Below, one piece after another: positions 26,499 through 35,308 of a stretch of DNA of 64,000 nucleotides. Source of the stretch: Roseobacter sp. (GTDB lineage: Bacteria; Pseudomonadota; Alphaproteobacteria; Rhodobacterales; Rhodobacteraceae). The position numbers were made by a program, and so were the translations under genes. The notes under the pieces were generated by a model, which saw nothing but the letters and a program-made list of their open reading frames with translations, was not told the DNA's origin and did no database searches. The DNA lies in contig JAGXHA010000103.1 in the NCBI GenBank assembly GCA_024636475.1, positions 62,001 through 126,000 of the forward strand, read 5' to 3'. Every line of letters begins with the position of its first letter. Within the stretch, counting starts at the first letter, position 1.

Positions 26499-27533
26499 TT
26501 ACTTTGCGTAAGCGTCCATCAGCGACTTAGCTTCATCAATCAGCGCCTGACCATCGATGCCTTTGGTCTGCATGTCAGCAACCCAGCTGTCATAGATCGG
26601 CTGCGAAGCATCCCGCCAAACCTGAGTTTCCTCTTCTGTCAGCGTCACGATGTTGTTGCCTAGATCAACGGCGATCTGGCGCGCGGGGCCATCGGCGTCC
26701 GCTTGCGTGCCCCCTGCAAAGATCGAGAATTCCAGACCGGAATTTTCGTCGATCACCTTCTGCAGATCATCCGGCAGGCTTTCATACTTGTCTTTGTTCA
26801 TCGCCAGAACAAAGGTCAGCGTATAAAGTGCGGCACCTGTAAACTCGGTGTGGTTAGACACCAGTTCAGGCACTTTCAGCGCTGTTGTCACTTCCCAAGG
26901 GATGGTTGTCCCGTCGATGACACCTTTGGAGAGACCTTCTGGGATCGCCGGTACCGGCATACCAACCGGTGTTGCTCCGGTGGTTTCCAAAAGTTGGTTC
27001 ACCAGACGCGACCCACCGCGGATTTTAAGACCCTGCATATCGGCAGGCGTGCGCACTTCTTTGTTGGTGTGCAGCAGACCGGGTCCATGCACCCATGTGC
27101 CCAAGATATGAACGTCTTTGAATTCAGTGTCTTTCATGTGCTTTTCAAACATCTGCCAATAAGCAGAGCTGGCCGCACGCGCATCAGTCACCATAAAGGG
27201 CAGTTCGAACACTTCGGTCGATGGATAGCGACCCGGTGTATAGCCCACAACGGTCCAGACGATGTCGGCGACGCCGTCAATGGCCTGGTCGATCAGCTCT
27301 GGAGGTTTGCCGCCAAGCTGCATGGAGGGGTAACGCTCGACCTTGATGCGGTCGCCGCTATCTGCCTCCACTTTGTCAGCCCAGACATCCAGAACCTGTA
27401 CGGGCACATTGGCCTGAGGTGGCAAGAACTGGTGCAGGCGCAAGGTGACTTCTTGGGCCATTGCGCTTGTTGCGCCCATGCCAACAGCAATCGCAGCAGC
27501 AGCGGCCCCCATGAGGGTTCTTCTAAAAATCAT
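26499..27533 (-). CDS. TRAP transporter solute-binding protein (DctP type)
   Basis: 344-residue periplasmic receptor. A Sec signal (RRTLMGAAAAAIAVGMGAT, cleavage near SAMAQ) precedes the DctP fold: QAIDGVADIVWTVVGYTPGRYP, LPFMVTDARAASSAYWQMF, and LKIRGGSRLVNQLLETTGATPVGMP with the conserved Arg that binds carboxylates. The adjacent ligases make an aromatic acid the likely ligand. The start has GGGAG upstream, and a GGTCC-TTT-GGACC hairpin follows directly 5' of that ribosome site. It is first in the whole minus-strand series. Confidence 0.92.
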   Translation of the reverse strand: MIFRRTLMGAAAAAIAVGMGATSAMAQEVTLRLHQFLPPQANVPVQVLDVWADKVEADSGDRIKVERYPSMQLGGKPPELIDQAIDGVADIVWTVVGYTPGRYPSTEVFELPFMVTDARAASSAYWQMFEKHMKDTEFKDVHILGTWVHGPGLLHTNKEVRTPADMQGLKIRGGSRLVNQLLETTGATPVGMPVPAIPEGLSKGVIDGTTIPWEVTTALKVPELVSNHTEFTGAALYTLTFVLAMNKDKYESLPDDLQKVIDENSGLEFSIFAGGTQADADGPARQIAVDLGNNIVTLTEEETQVWRDASQPIYDSWVADMQTKGIDGQALIDEAKSLMDAYAK

Positions 27534-27806
27534 TTGGTCTCTCCCTTTAGTTGGTCCTTTGGACCGAACTTATCACGTCCGGTTCCAGTTTGTTCGATCG
27601 TCACAAAAACACACAAGCCTGTGCTTGTCGTCAAAGAAATCTCGTCCAAAAGTTTTTGCGAGGCTGATAGCCGTATTTCGCGCCGCAGATCGCCAAAACC
27701 TGACGATCAGCGCGATATCTGCTGACACCTCTATAAACTTTGGCTTCTTATTCTCCCCCTCGCACCCCCATTGATGAGCCCGTCAAAGCCAAGCTTCATC
27801 TGTCTG

Positions 27807-27837
27807 CAATTATTGTTAGGCTATCTAACAATAATTG
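27807..27837. promoter_or_regulatory. Perfect 13-bp palindrome upstream of dctP
   Basis: The left arm CAATTATTGTTAG (27807-27819), centre GCTAT, and right arm CTAACAATAATTG (27825-27837) match in all 13 positions. There is no GC-rich stem with T-run, so it resembles a dimeric-regulator operator more than a terminator. Confidence 0.7.
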
Positions 27838-27913
27838 TCATCCATTATTCTGGACTGATCACAAAATCAGGAATGAAGTAGCGATGCATATGACGCCTTA
27901 GCCCTTCGGATCT

Positions 27914-27927
27914 TGCACTTTCATGCA
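27914..27927. promoter_or_regulatory. Candidate BoxR operator upstream of dctP (perfect)
   Basis: TGCA-CTTTCA-TGCA, flanked so that CTTGCA and TGCAAG also form an inverted repeat. It is the second exact TGCA-N6-TGCA noted next to the box series. Confidence 0.55.
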
Positions 27928-27974
27928 AGTTAGCAGCCTACACTATCACATCACCAAATCAAAAGGATTGGATC

Positions 27975-27988
27975 TGCATTATAACGCA
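27975..27988. promoter_or_regulatory. BoxR-like site (7 of 8)
   Basis: TGCA-TTATAA-CGCA, 48 bases beyond the perfect copy. Confidence 0.35.
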
Positions 27989-28056
27989 CAGCAAGCCTGT
28001 TGTTTGTCGACCGCAAGCCGAACCAGCCCGCGTATTCACGATTTCAGAGTGGAGGA

Positions 28057-28133
<77 letters not shown>

Positions 28134-28195
28134 ATCGTTGTGCGGATTATGACAGGCCTCGGCCCCCGTCAAGGGCCAAAACCTATCAATCGTCT

Positions 28196-29245
28196 TCAGG
28201 CGTGTTCGCGAACGCTATCAATCATCAGCTGAACGTTGTCAGGATTGGCGTCTGGCGTGATGCCATGGCCCAAGTTGAAAATATGCGGCCCCTTCGAAAG
28301 GGCCTTCACAATCGCGCGGGTCTCGTCAACCAAAGGCTGCCCGCCGGTAACCATATGGCTTGACGCAAGGTTGCCTTGGACACAGCCATCAACCTGCACA
28401 TTTGCCGCCGCCCAGTCTGCCGACACCGAATTATCCAATGCAACACAATCAACGCCGGTCGCCTTGGCAAAGCCAATGTATTTATCGCCCGCCTCACGTG
28501 GGAAACCAATGATCGGAATACCCGGATGGCGCTTCTTCAACTCTTGCGTAATCTCGCGCGTCGGTTCCAAGGCGTACTTTTGGAACGCCTCGCCTGACAA
28601 TGACCCGGCCCAGCTGTCAAAAATCTTCATGACTTCTGCACCCGCCTCAATCTGCGCCGACATGTATTCAATCGTCGCCTTGGTGATCAAATCCAGCAGC
28701 TTTTCAAACAACGGATTGTCATTGATCCGCAACTGATGCGCCGGCCCTTGGTCTTTGGTACCCTGGCCCGCTATCATATAGGTTGCCACAGTCCAAGGTG
28801 CCCCGGCAAAGCCGATGAGCGTGGTCTCAGACGGCAAGGCACCGGCAAGGTTGCGCACCGTCTGATAGATCGGGTTCAGCGTCTCGTGGATATCGCCAAC
28901 GGGCTTGAGCTTGTCAAAATCACTTTGCGTCGTCACCGTAGACAAACGCGGGCCCTCGCCCGTGACAAACCACAGATCAGCCCCCAAAGCTTGGGGCACC
29001 AGCAAAATATCAGCAAACAAAATCGCAGCATCAAACCCGTAGCGGCGGATCGGCTGAAGCGTGACCTCTGTCGCCAGATCAGGATTGTAGCACAGCGACA
29101 GGAAATCCCCTGCCTCAGCGCGTGTCGCTTTGTATTCGGGCAGATAGCGCCCGGCTTGGCGCATCATCCAGATCGGCGGCGTTGGCAATGTTTCACCCGC
29201 CAAGGCGCGCAAAATGGTTTTCGTTGGGGGGGTGTTCTGCGCCAT
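28196..29245 (-). CDS. hemE: Uroporphyrinogen decarboxylase
   Basis: Decarboxylates uroporphyrinogen III to coproporphyrinogen III in heme synthesis. The 349-residue protein has the signature [19 protein letters not shown] near the N-terminus and [18 protein letters not shown] in the middle, with the family's normal length. It is divergent from hemC; 109 bases lie between the two start codons. The 3' end is 62 bases from the tRNA. Confidence 0.97.
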   Translation of the reverse strand: MAQNTPPTKTILRALAGETLPTPPIWMMRQAGRYLPEYKATRAEAGDFLSLCYNPDLATEVTLQPIRRYGFDAAILFADILLVPQALGADLWFVTGEGPRLSTVTTQSDFDKLKPVGDIHETLNPIYQTVRNLAGALPSETTLIGFAGAPWTVATYMIAGQGTKDQGPAHQLRINDNPLFEKLLDLITKATIEYMSAQIEAGAEVMKIFDSWAGSLSGEAFQKYALEPTREITQELKKRHPGIPIIGFPREAGDKYIGFAKATGVDCVALDNSVSADWAAANVQVDGCVQGNLASSHMVTGGQPLVDETRAIVKALSKGPHIFNLGHGITPDANPDNVQLMIDSVREHA

Positions 29246-29354
29246 GGGTACGCTCCTCAGGAAATCTTTTGTCTTTCGTCAAGATGTAAGGGGTGGAAGT
29301 CAAGACGCAGGCGCCGCATTGTCAGATAAAATTGACATACCTAAAGAGAACTTC

Positions 29355-30308
29355 ATGATCCCGAACTTGCCAACACCCGAAAATCCCCTGCGTATCGGTA
29401 CGCGCGGTTCACCCCTCGCGATGGCGCAGGCGTATGAGACACGTGCCCGTCTCTCCGCCGCGTTTGAACTGCCCCAAACGGCGTTCGAGATTGTCGTAAT
29501 CAAGGTTACCGGTGACCTCATTCAGGATCGCCCGCTTAAAGACATCGGCGGCAAGGGCCTGTTCACCCGCGAGATCGAAGAGGACTTGCTGGCAGGCAAG
29601 ATCGACATCGCCGTCCATTCTATGAAAGACATGCCCACGATCCAACCCGGCGGATTGCTCCTGGATACCTTCTTGCCGCGCGAAGACCCTCGTGATGCGT
29701 TCGTAGCTCCGATGCTGTCTGCCCTTGCTCAACTGTCCGACGGGGCGGTTGTCGGCACATCAAGCCTGCGCCGCCGTGCGCAGTTGCTGCACAAACGTCC
29801 GGACCTGCAGGTCGTCGAATTTCGGGGCAATGTTCAGACCCGCCTGAGAAAACTCTCTGATGGCGTTGCCGAATGCACCTTCCTCGCGATGGCCGGCCTG
29901 AACCGTCGGGGGAGGGAGAACGTACCCGCCACTCCGATTGCAGACACAGATATGCTGCCTGCCGTTGCCCAAGGGGCGATTGGCATCGAAAGGCGCGCGG
30001 GCGATGCGGATACCGAAGTGCTGCTCGCGGCCATTCATGACGCGCCCACAGGGCACCGCCTGACCGCAGAGCGTGCTTTTCTTCTGACGCTGGACGGGTC
30101 TTGCGAAACGCCCATCGCCGGTCTTGCGTTGATAGACGGAGACACCTTGCACCTGCGCGGCGAAGTTCTGCGCCCCGATGGCTCCGAAGTGATCTCGGGT
30201 GAGCGGACCGGACCTGTCAGCGATGGGGGGCAAATGGGGGTCGATCTGGCGCAAGAGTTGCTTTCCCAAGCGGGCCCGCATTTTTTCGATTGGCATGCGA
30301 CTGGATAA
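29355..30308 (+). CDS. hemC: Porphobilinogen deaminase
   Basis: Hydroxymethylbilane synthase joins four porphobilinogens into the linear tetrapyrrole. The 317 residues from MIPNLPTPENPLRIGTRGSPL include the family start RIGTRGSPLAMAQ, KGLFTREIEEDLL, HSMKDMPT and LDGSCETPIAG, whose Cys holds the dipyrromethane cofactor. ATG 29355 was chosen because the 47 codons 5' of it overlap the hemE start and show no conservation. hemE and hemC share one divergent promoter region. Confidence 0.97.
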   Translation: MIPNLPTPENPLRIGTRGSPLAMAQAYETRARLSAAFELPQTAFEIVVIKVTGDLIQDRPLKDIGGKGLFTREIEEDLLAGKIDIAVHSMKDMPTIQPGGLLLDTFLPREDPRDAFVAPMLSALAQLSDGAVVGTSSLRRRAQLLHKRPDLQVVEFRGNVQTRLRKLSDGVAECTFLAMAGLNRRGRENVPATPIADTDMLPAVAQGAIGIERRAGDADTEVLLAAIHDAPTGHRLTAERAFLLTLDGSCETPIAGLALIDGDTLHLRGEVLRPDGSEVISGERTGPVSDGGQMGVDLAQELLSQAGPHFFDWHATG

Positions 30309-30412
30309 CATTCCCGTGTAACAGGCATCACTCCTGAAACTATCCGGCACATCGCCGCGTTACCTTTACATGATCGAACAACGATCTCGTAAAAGAAAAT
30401 CAGGAGTATACC

Positions 30413-30979
30413 ATGACTTTCACCAAAAAGATGATGACAGCAACAGCAGCCCTCGCCCTTACAACAGGCGCTGCTTTTGCTGATGCACATAAAATGAATC
30501 CCATGGTCGGCGGTGCCGAAATGTCCATGGAAATGAACATTGTTGAAAACGCCGCAAACTCTGCTGATCACACCACTTTGGTTGCAGCAGTACAGGCCGC
30601 AGGTCTGGCTGAAACATTGTCTGGTGAAGGTCCGTTCACTGTATTCGCGCCAACCAACGAAGCGTTTGACCGTCTTGAGCCAGGCACAGTCGAAACACTG
30701 CTCCTGCCCGAAAACAAAGAGATGCTGGTACAAATCCTGACCTGCCACGTCGTCGCCGGAGAAGTGATGGCTGATGCGATTGTCGGCATGATCGAAGCTG
30801 AAGGCGGCACAGTTGCTGTAGACACGCTCGGCGGTTGTGTCCTGCAAGCATCGATTGACGAAGAAAAAGTCAAATTGCTTGATGAAAACGGCAACGCTGC
30901 TTTTGTAGACATTGCTGACGTAAAGCAGTCCAATGGCGTGATCCACGTGGTCAACGGTGTAATGTTGCCAAAGCAATAA
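30413..30979 (+). CDS. Secreted fasciclin-domain protein
   Basis: 188-residue exported protein: a Sec signal (MMTATAALALTTGAAFADA) followed by one FAS1 domain with the H1 motif GPFTVFAPTNEAFDRL (about residue 74) and the H2-like end GVIHVVNGVMLPK. FAS1 domains mediate adhesion or protein contacts at the cell surface. Two cysteines (TCHVVAGE and GGCVLQ) could form a disulfide. The ribosome site is CAGGAG. It stands alone between hemC and a strong shared terminator. Confidence 0.9.
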   Translation: MTFTKKMMTATAALALTTGAAFADAHKMNPMVGGAEMSMEMNIVENAANSADHTTLVAAVQAAGLAETLSGEGPFTVFAPTNEAFDRLEPGTVETLLLPENKEMLVQILTCHVVAGEVMADAIVGMIEAEGGTVAVDTLGGCVLQASIDEEKVKLLDENGNAAFVDIADVKQSNGVIHVVNGVMLPKQ

Positions 30980-31006
30980 TAGCCTTGGCTCCTATCTAAA
31001 CACTAA

Positions 31007-31046
31007 AAAAAGGCCTCCCCGTCACACGCGACGGGGAGGCCTTTTT
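31007..31046. terminator. Bidirectional terminator
   Basis: A 17-bp perfect stem, from AAAAAGGCCTCCCCGTC (31007-31023) to its complement (31030-31046), has a six-base loop and an A-run before and T-run after, so it can serve the fasciclin gene and the opposing hemF. Confidence 0.95.
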
Positions 31047-31051
31047 CATAT

Positions 31052-31104
31052 CTTCCAAATGGATATTAATCCCGGGGGAGTCCGCAGGACGGGGGCTGGC
31101 CCCC
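31052..31104. repeat. Dispersed intergenic element, copy 2, REP-like
   Basis: CTTCCAAATGG is followed by CCCGGGGGAG, a GTCC-GCA-GGAC hairpin (31080-31090) and a GGGGG-CTGG-CCCCC hairpin (31091-31104). It is a small palindromic element of the sort common in Rhodobacterales gene gaps. Confidence 0.5.
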
Positions 31105-31122
31105 TCTTTCGCGCTTTTGCCG

Positions 31123-32016
31123 TCAAACCCATTTAGCGAGGGGCGGCAGGCTCATCAGCACAGCATTTGCATCATGCCCGGTCTCAAGCCCGAATTTGGT
31201 TCCGCGATCGTAAACAAGATTATACTCCGCATAAAGACCGCGGTGGACAAGCTGCGCGTCTTTATCCGCCTCTGTCCAATCCTGCGTTTTGCGCTTTTCG
31301 ACAAGTGGCACATAGGCGGGCAAGAACGCACGGCCGATATCTTTGGTCAGCGCAAAATCGGCTTCCCAGTCGCCTGTACAGTGATCATCCATAAAAATGC
31401 CGCCGACGCCGCGCGCCCGGCTGCGGTGGGGGATATAGAAATACTCGTCCGCCCATTCCTTCAGCTTTGGGTAAAGCAACTCTCCATGCGGGTCGAGATG
31501 GGCTTTTTGCTGATCATGGAAATGCGCCGTGTCCTCGACGTATTCGATGCAAGGGTTCAAATCAGACCCACCACCGAACCACCATGCATGGGGCGTCCAG
31601 AACATACGGGTATTCATATGAACCGCAGGCGCGTGGGGGTTTTGCATATGCGCTACAAGACTGATCCCGGCAGCCCAAAACCGTGGATCGTCCTTCATCC
31701 CAGGGATGCCCTTACGGGCGGCCATCGCTATTTGCGCGCGTTCACCCAAGGTGCCGTAGACGGTCGAGATATTGACACCGACTTTCTCGAACACCCGGCC
31801 GCCACGCATCACGCTCATCAATCCGCCGCCGGCATCCGAACCATCATCGCTGCTGCGCACTGTCTCGGTCACCTCGAACCTGCCCGGTACGGCATCTGCC
31901 AAAGGCCCAGCATCATGGCTGTTTTCCAAGCCTTCGAAGGCATCTACAATCTGATCACGTAATTCGCGAAACCACGTCGCCGCGCGTGCCTTTTCAGCAT
32001 CGAAACTCTCTGTCAT
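31123..32016 (-). CDS. hemF: Oxygen-dependent coproporphyrinogen III oxidase
   Basis: Converts coproporphyrinogen III to protoporphyrinogen IX with O2. The 297-residue protein shows GGGLMSVMRGGRVFEKVGVN near the N-terminus, HMNTRMFWTPHAWWFGGGSD with the metal and substrate residues, and LVHRGLYAEYNLVYDRGTKFG. The order matches HemF. Downstream is the bidirectional terminator. An oxygen-independent hemN lies at the other end of the window, so both aerobic and low-oxygen steps are covered. Confidence 0.97.
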   Translation of the reverse strand: MTESFDAEKARAATWFRELRDQIVDAFEGLENSHDAGPLADAVPGRFEVTETVRSSDDGSDAGGGLMSVMRGGRVFEKVGVNISTVYGTLGERAQIAMAARKGIPGMKDDPRFWAAGISLVAHMQNPHAPAVHMNTRMFWTPHAWWFGGGSDLNPCIEYVEDTAHFHDQQKAHLDPHGELLYPKLKEWADEYFYIPHRSRARGVGGIFMDDHCTGDWEADFALTKDIGRAFLPAYVPLVEKRKTQDWTEADKDAQLVHRGLYAEYNLVYDRGTKFGLETGHDANAVLMSLPPLAKWV

Positions 32017-32104
32017 TCAATCTTTGCCTTATCTTCGCGCCAGTTGCGCAGGGTTGCCCCATTTTGACTGATTCAAAACCGGAAGGTCAATGCAAAGCAA
32101 TACG

Positions 32105-32905
32105 TCAATGCGCCGGAGCGTCCACAGCATCCAGCAACGACCGGCCCCCATCCACTACGATCACTTCGCCCGTCATAAAGCTGGAACTATCCGCCGCCAA
32201 ATACTGGATCGTGTCGGTCAATTCTGAGGGCGATGCGATCCGGCCAAGGGGGGTGTGGCTGCGGATATCATCGCGCCATTCGCGGTTTTCTGCCACAGAC
32301 GCCTTCAATGACCCGCTCATAACCGATCCGAATGCCACCGCGTTCACCCGAATACGGTGCGGTGCCAAAGTCAGCGCCATCGACCGCGTCATCTGCTCTA
32401 ATGCGGCCGCAGCCATCGAATACGCCATCAATTCGGGCCGTGTGTGGCGCGAGGTGATCGAGCTCAGGTTAATGATGCTCCCCACTGCGCCCTCAGGCTG
32501 ATCTTCGGCCTGCTTGATCATGCGCTTTGACACCTGTTGGGTCAGTTGCATCGCCGTCATCACGTTTTCCTGCCAAAGCGTCTCTACGCTGGTGTCATCA
32601 ACATCCAACGCATCTGTCGGCAGGAAATGCCGCGAGGCATTCACCAAGACATCCACCTCGTCAAAGGCATCAATCGTCGCGGAAACGAGATTGGCAATGG
32701 TCAGACGCTGGCGCAGATCGCCCGCGAAAATGCGTATACTGCCTTCGTCCTTGGTATCACCCAATTCCTCTGCCAGCGCTTTTTCATCGGTATCGGCGCA
32801 CATGACATTGGCACCCTTGTCAGCAAACTGACGCGCGATCGCAAGACCGATGCCGTTTGCAGCACCTGTAACGATGACATTTTTACCCTTGATCGAAAAA
32901 GACAT
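32105..32905 (-). CDS. SDR-family protein lacking the catalytic lysine
   Basis: 266-residue classical short-chain dehydrogenase fold. NAD(P) binding: VTGAANGIGLAIARQFAD, then DTDEKA and GDLRQRLT. The active-site Ser (NLSSITS) and Tyr (MAYSMAAAALEQ) are at the usual 13-residue distance, but the position four after Tyr is Ala where YxxxK requires Lys. The C-terminal SFMTGEVIVVDGGRSLLDA is normal. It may be inactive, or a replacement residue may serve. It lies between hemF and an RNA methyltransferase-like gene with no functional hint. Confidence 0.88.
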   Translation of the reverse strand: MSFSIKGKNVIVTGAANGIGLAIARQFADKGANVMCADTDEKALAEELGDTKDEGSIRIFAGDLRQRLTIANLVSATIDAFDEVDVLVNASRHFLPTDALDVDDTSVETLWQENVMTAMQLTQQVSKRMIKQAEDQPEGAVGSIINLSSITSRHTRPELMAYSMAAAALEQMTRSMALTLAPHRIRVNAVAFGSVMSGSLKASVAENREWRDDIRSHTPLGRIASPSELTDTIQYLAADSSSFMTGEVIVVDGGRSLLDAVDAPAH

Positions 32906-32935
32906 AAATTGTTCCTTATAACGCCAGATAGCGCT

Positions 32936-33928
32936 CTAACGACGTTTACGCAAAGGACGCGCCGCATGAAACAGCTTGAACCGCGCATCTCCGCCGATCT
33001 CCTCGACATGGGCGAACCGTGTCTTCAGTTCGGCCTCGTAAGGCAAATGACGGTTTGCAACCATCCAAAGCTTGCCTTGGCCCGATAGTATCCGCGCAGC
33101 AGCCGCAACGAAAGCCTGCCCGATCTGGGGCTCAGCCGCGCGGCCTGTGTGAAACGGGGGGTTCATCACGACGGCGTCCAAACGGTGCGGAGGCTGCCAC
33201 GTGGTTGCATCCTCCCACAGAAACTCCGCACGGTCGTCGGTGACATTTCGGCGCGCACATTCCAGCGCCATATTTCCCGCCTCGACGACATATAACTTTT
33301 CAACGCTTTTATGCGTCAGCACATGCGCAGACAAAAAGCCCCATCCCGCACCCAGATCAGCCACCTCGGCACCCAGTTTTTCTGGTAATGCATCGACCAA
33401 AAGCGCCGACGCCAGATCAACGCCATCCGCTGAAAACACTCCCGGAGCCGTCCAGAACCCACCCTCGGTCTGCGCCGGTCCCTGCTTCCAATCGACAAAG
33501 AAATCCGCCGCAGGCTCTGATATCCAGAACATCTTGCCATGTGCCTTGGAAATCGGCCCTTGAATAGTTACGCGCTGGCGCATCTCGCGCAGGATGCTAT
33601 CCGCGCCATCTGTTTTCTGGCCATCAACCACGACAACACCGTCACACACTTCGCATGCGTCAGCGATCAGCGCGCGCGCTTCGGCTTTCGCGCGTGGCAG
33701 GCAAACGATGCAAGCCGCATAGCGGTCTTTGATGGTGCGCACGACGTCGTAGCCGCGGGCGACCCACGCATCATAATCAGGTTTGAAATCTTGGATGATC
33801 TGGACCCGCTCTTTATCAAGACCTGGCAAGTCGCTGTCGAGGGGCGGCTGGAAAACTGCAATCGTCCCCTCCGCCGGCAATTCCAATCCGTCGCCTTCCA
33901 GCGCGATCTGCAAACGTGAATCAATCAC
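32936..33928 (-). CDS. Class I SAM methyltransferase, RsmC-like
   Basis: 330 residues in two similar halves, as in 16S rRNA G1207 N2-methyltransferase RsmC. The C-terminal half has the SAM motif VADLGAGWGFLSAHVL (about residue 188) and the catalytic NPPFHTGRAAEPQIGQAF (about 259). The N-terminal half is a degenerate copy. It starts three bases after clpS stops on the same strand, so they are cotranscribed. The rRNA target is inferred from family. Confidence 0.86.
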   Translation of the reverse strand: MIDSRLQIALEGDGLELPAEGTIAVFQPPLDSDLPGLDKERVQIIQDFKPDYDAWVARGYDVVRTIKDRYAACIVCLPRAKAEARALIADACEVCDGVVVVDGQKTDGADSILREMRQRVTIQGPISKAHGKMFWISEPAADFFVDWKQGPAQTEGGFWTAPGVFSADGVDLASALLVDALPEKLGAEVADLGAGWGFLSAHVLTHKSVEKLYVVEAGNMALECARRNVTDDRAEFLWEDATTWQPPHRLDAVVMNPPFHTGRAAEPQIGQAFVAAAARILSGQGKLWMVANRHLPYEAELKTRFAHVEEIGGDARFKLFHAARPLRKRR

Positions 33929-33931
33929 CTA

Positions 33932-34273
33932 CTACTCTTCTTTTTCCATGGTGCATTGCAGCGGGTGCTGATGCCTGCGCGCAAAATCCATGACCTGGGC
34001 AACCTTCGTCTCTGCAATCTCGTGGCTGAACACGCCGACAACGGCGAGGCCTTTTTTGTGAACGGTCAACATGATCTCGAACGCTTGTGCATGGTTCAGC
34101 CCGAAGAACCGTTCGAGCACATGCACCACAAATTCCATTGGCGTGAAATCGTCGTTCAGCAGCATCACTTTATAAAGCGGCGGCCGCTTTGTTTTTGGTT
34201 TGACCTTTGTCAACAGATCGACATCTTCGTCGTCGCGATCCTTGTCAGCCATCAGAGTAACATCGAGGCGCAT
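33932..34273 (-). CDS. clpS: ATP-dependent Clp protease adaptor ClpS
   Basis: Small adaptor that delivers N-degron substrates to ClpAP. From ATG 34273 (AGGAGC upstream) the product is 113 residues. The disordered, charged N-terminus is followed by the core [22 protein letters not shown] and the helix ending [16 protein letters not shown]. Asn-Asp-Asp and the Met of FTPMEFV are the N-degron pocket. A start eight codons later (MADKD) is also possible. It is divergent from the HAD gene. Confidence 0.95.
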   Translation of the reverse strand: MRLDVTLMADKDRDDEDVDLLTKVKPKTKRPPLYKVMLLNDDFTPMEFVVHVLERFFGLNHAQAFEIMLTVHKKGLAVVGVFSHEIAETKVAQVMDFARRHQHPLQCTMEKEE

Positions 34274-34364
34274 TGCTGCTCCTGTTTCGTGAAGAGGTTT
34301 CAAGTGATTCGTATGAGGGTCTATATAGACTGAATAGAAAATTAAAAAAGAGGGTCTGCCAAAG

Positions 34365-35066
34365 ATGGCCAAACCACTGACCACGATCGGTTTCGATGCC
34401 GATGATACGCTTTGGCACAATGAAAGATTCTTTGTTCTGACACAGGATCGGTTCGCGGACCTGCTGCGAGACCATACTGATCCCAGCACATTGATGGAGC
34501 GTTTGCTGAACGCTGAGCGGCGCAATATCCCGCACTATGGCTTTGGTATTAAAGGCTTTACCCTTTCCATGATTGAAACCGCCATTGAGGTGACGAACGG
34601 CAAGGTACCCGCAGAGGTGATCTCTGAAATCCTGGACGCCGGGCGCGAAATGCTGGCGCACCCTGTTGAATTGCTGCCTCATGCGAAAGACACGCTAGAA
34701 GTGCTCAGGAGTCATTACAAATTGGTTCTGATCACCAAGGGCGATCTGCTGGATCAAGAACGCAAACTTGCCGAATCCGGTTTGCGGGACCTGTTCGAAG
34801 TCATCGAGATCGTGTCCGACAAAACTCCAGAAGTCTATCACCGGATATTTGACGCATATGGAGATGGTGCTGTGCACGGGATGATGGTGGGCAACTCCGT
34901 GAAATCGGATGTTGTCCCGATGGTCGATGCAGGCGGCTGGGGCGTGCATGTGCCACACGGGCAGACTTGGGCAATCGAGCACGCCGACACGCCGGATCAT
35001 GCGCCGCGCTACAGGCAGATAGATAATCTGTCCGAGTTAGCCCGAATCTTAGAGCAAATCATTTAG
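34365..35066 (+). CDS. HAD-family hydrolase
   Basis: 233-residue haloacid dehalogenase-type phosphatase. Motif I is GFDADDTLW, with the nucleophile and acid aspartates (DxDDT); motif II is LVLITKG; motif III/IV is [18 protein letters not shown]. The helical cap sits between motifs I and II. It may be a phosphatase for a sugar phosphate or nucleotide; no substrate hint comes from the neighbourhood. A weak terminator-like stretch is not evident after it. Confidence 0.88.
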   Translation: MAKPLTTIGFDADDTLWHNERFFVLTQDRFADLLRDHTDPSTLMERLLNAERRNIPHYGFGIKGFTLSMIETAIEVTNGKVPAEVISEILDAGREMLAHPVELLPHAKDTLEVLRSHYKLVLITKGDLLDQERKLAESGLRDLFEVIEIVSDKTPEVYHRIFDAYGDGAVHGMMVGNSVKSDVVPMVDAGGWGVHVPHGQTWAIEHADTPDHAPRYRQIDNLSELARILEQII

Positions 35067-35241
35067 GAAAAAACAGCCGCCGGGATTCGCTTTGATTCCG
35101 CCCCATTCCCGCCACATTCTTGCCACAATAGCCCCTGTAGTGGCGCTAGATTCGTTACCCCCTAGATGTGCCTCATGGAATTTTCATCTTTTACTGCAAT
35201 CCTTGTTTTGAAAGGCTTTATCGAAAAAACGACCTGTGTTA

Positions 35242-35280
35242 CTCTGATTTTAATAATCAGAGGCCAGTCGAAAAATCGAC
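35242..35280 (+). promoter_or_regulatory. Two perfect hairpins in the dac leader
   Basis: CTCTGATT/AATCAGAG (35242-35262, five-base loop TTAAT) and GTCGA/TCGAC (35267-35280, loop AAAA) stand four bases apart, 28 bases before the gene start. Regulator binding or control of translation are both possible. Confidence 0.55.
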
Positions 35281-35308
35281 GGTCCAAGGCAGAGCAAAGG
35301 CAGTTATC

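Larger units (their letters stand above)
27534..28056. promoter_or_regulatory. Long upstream region of the TRAP/box series
   Basis: 523 bases without a credible gene. From dctP outward: a GGTCC-TTT-GGACC hairpin (27553-27565) beside the ribosome site, a 13-bp perfect palindrome (27807-27837), a perfect TGCA-N6-TGCA (27914-27927) and a 7-of-8 version (27975-27988). I cannot place the start of transcription. A small RNA is possible but not shown. Confidence 0.6.

Noticed and set aside
30035..30976. 313-codon minus-strand frame over hemC end and the fasciclin gene
   Set aside because: It crosses two real plus-strand genes and a promoter, and shows no domain.
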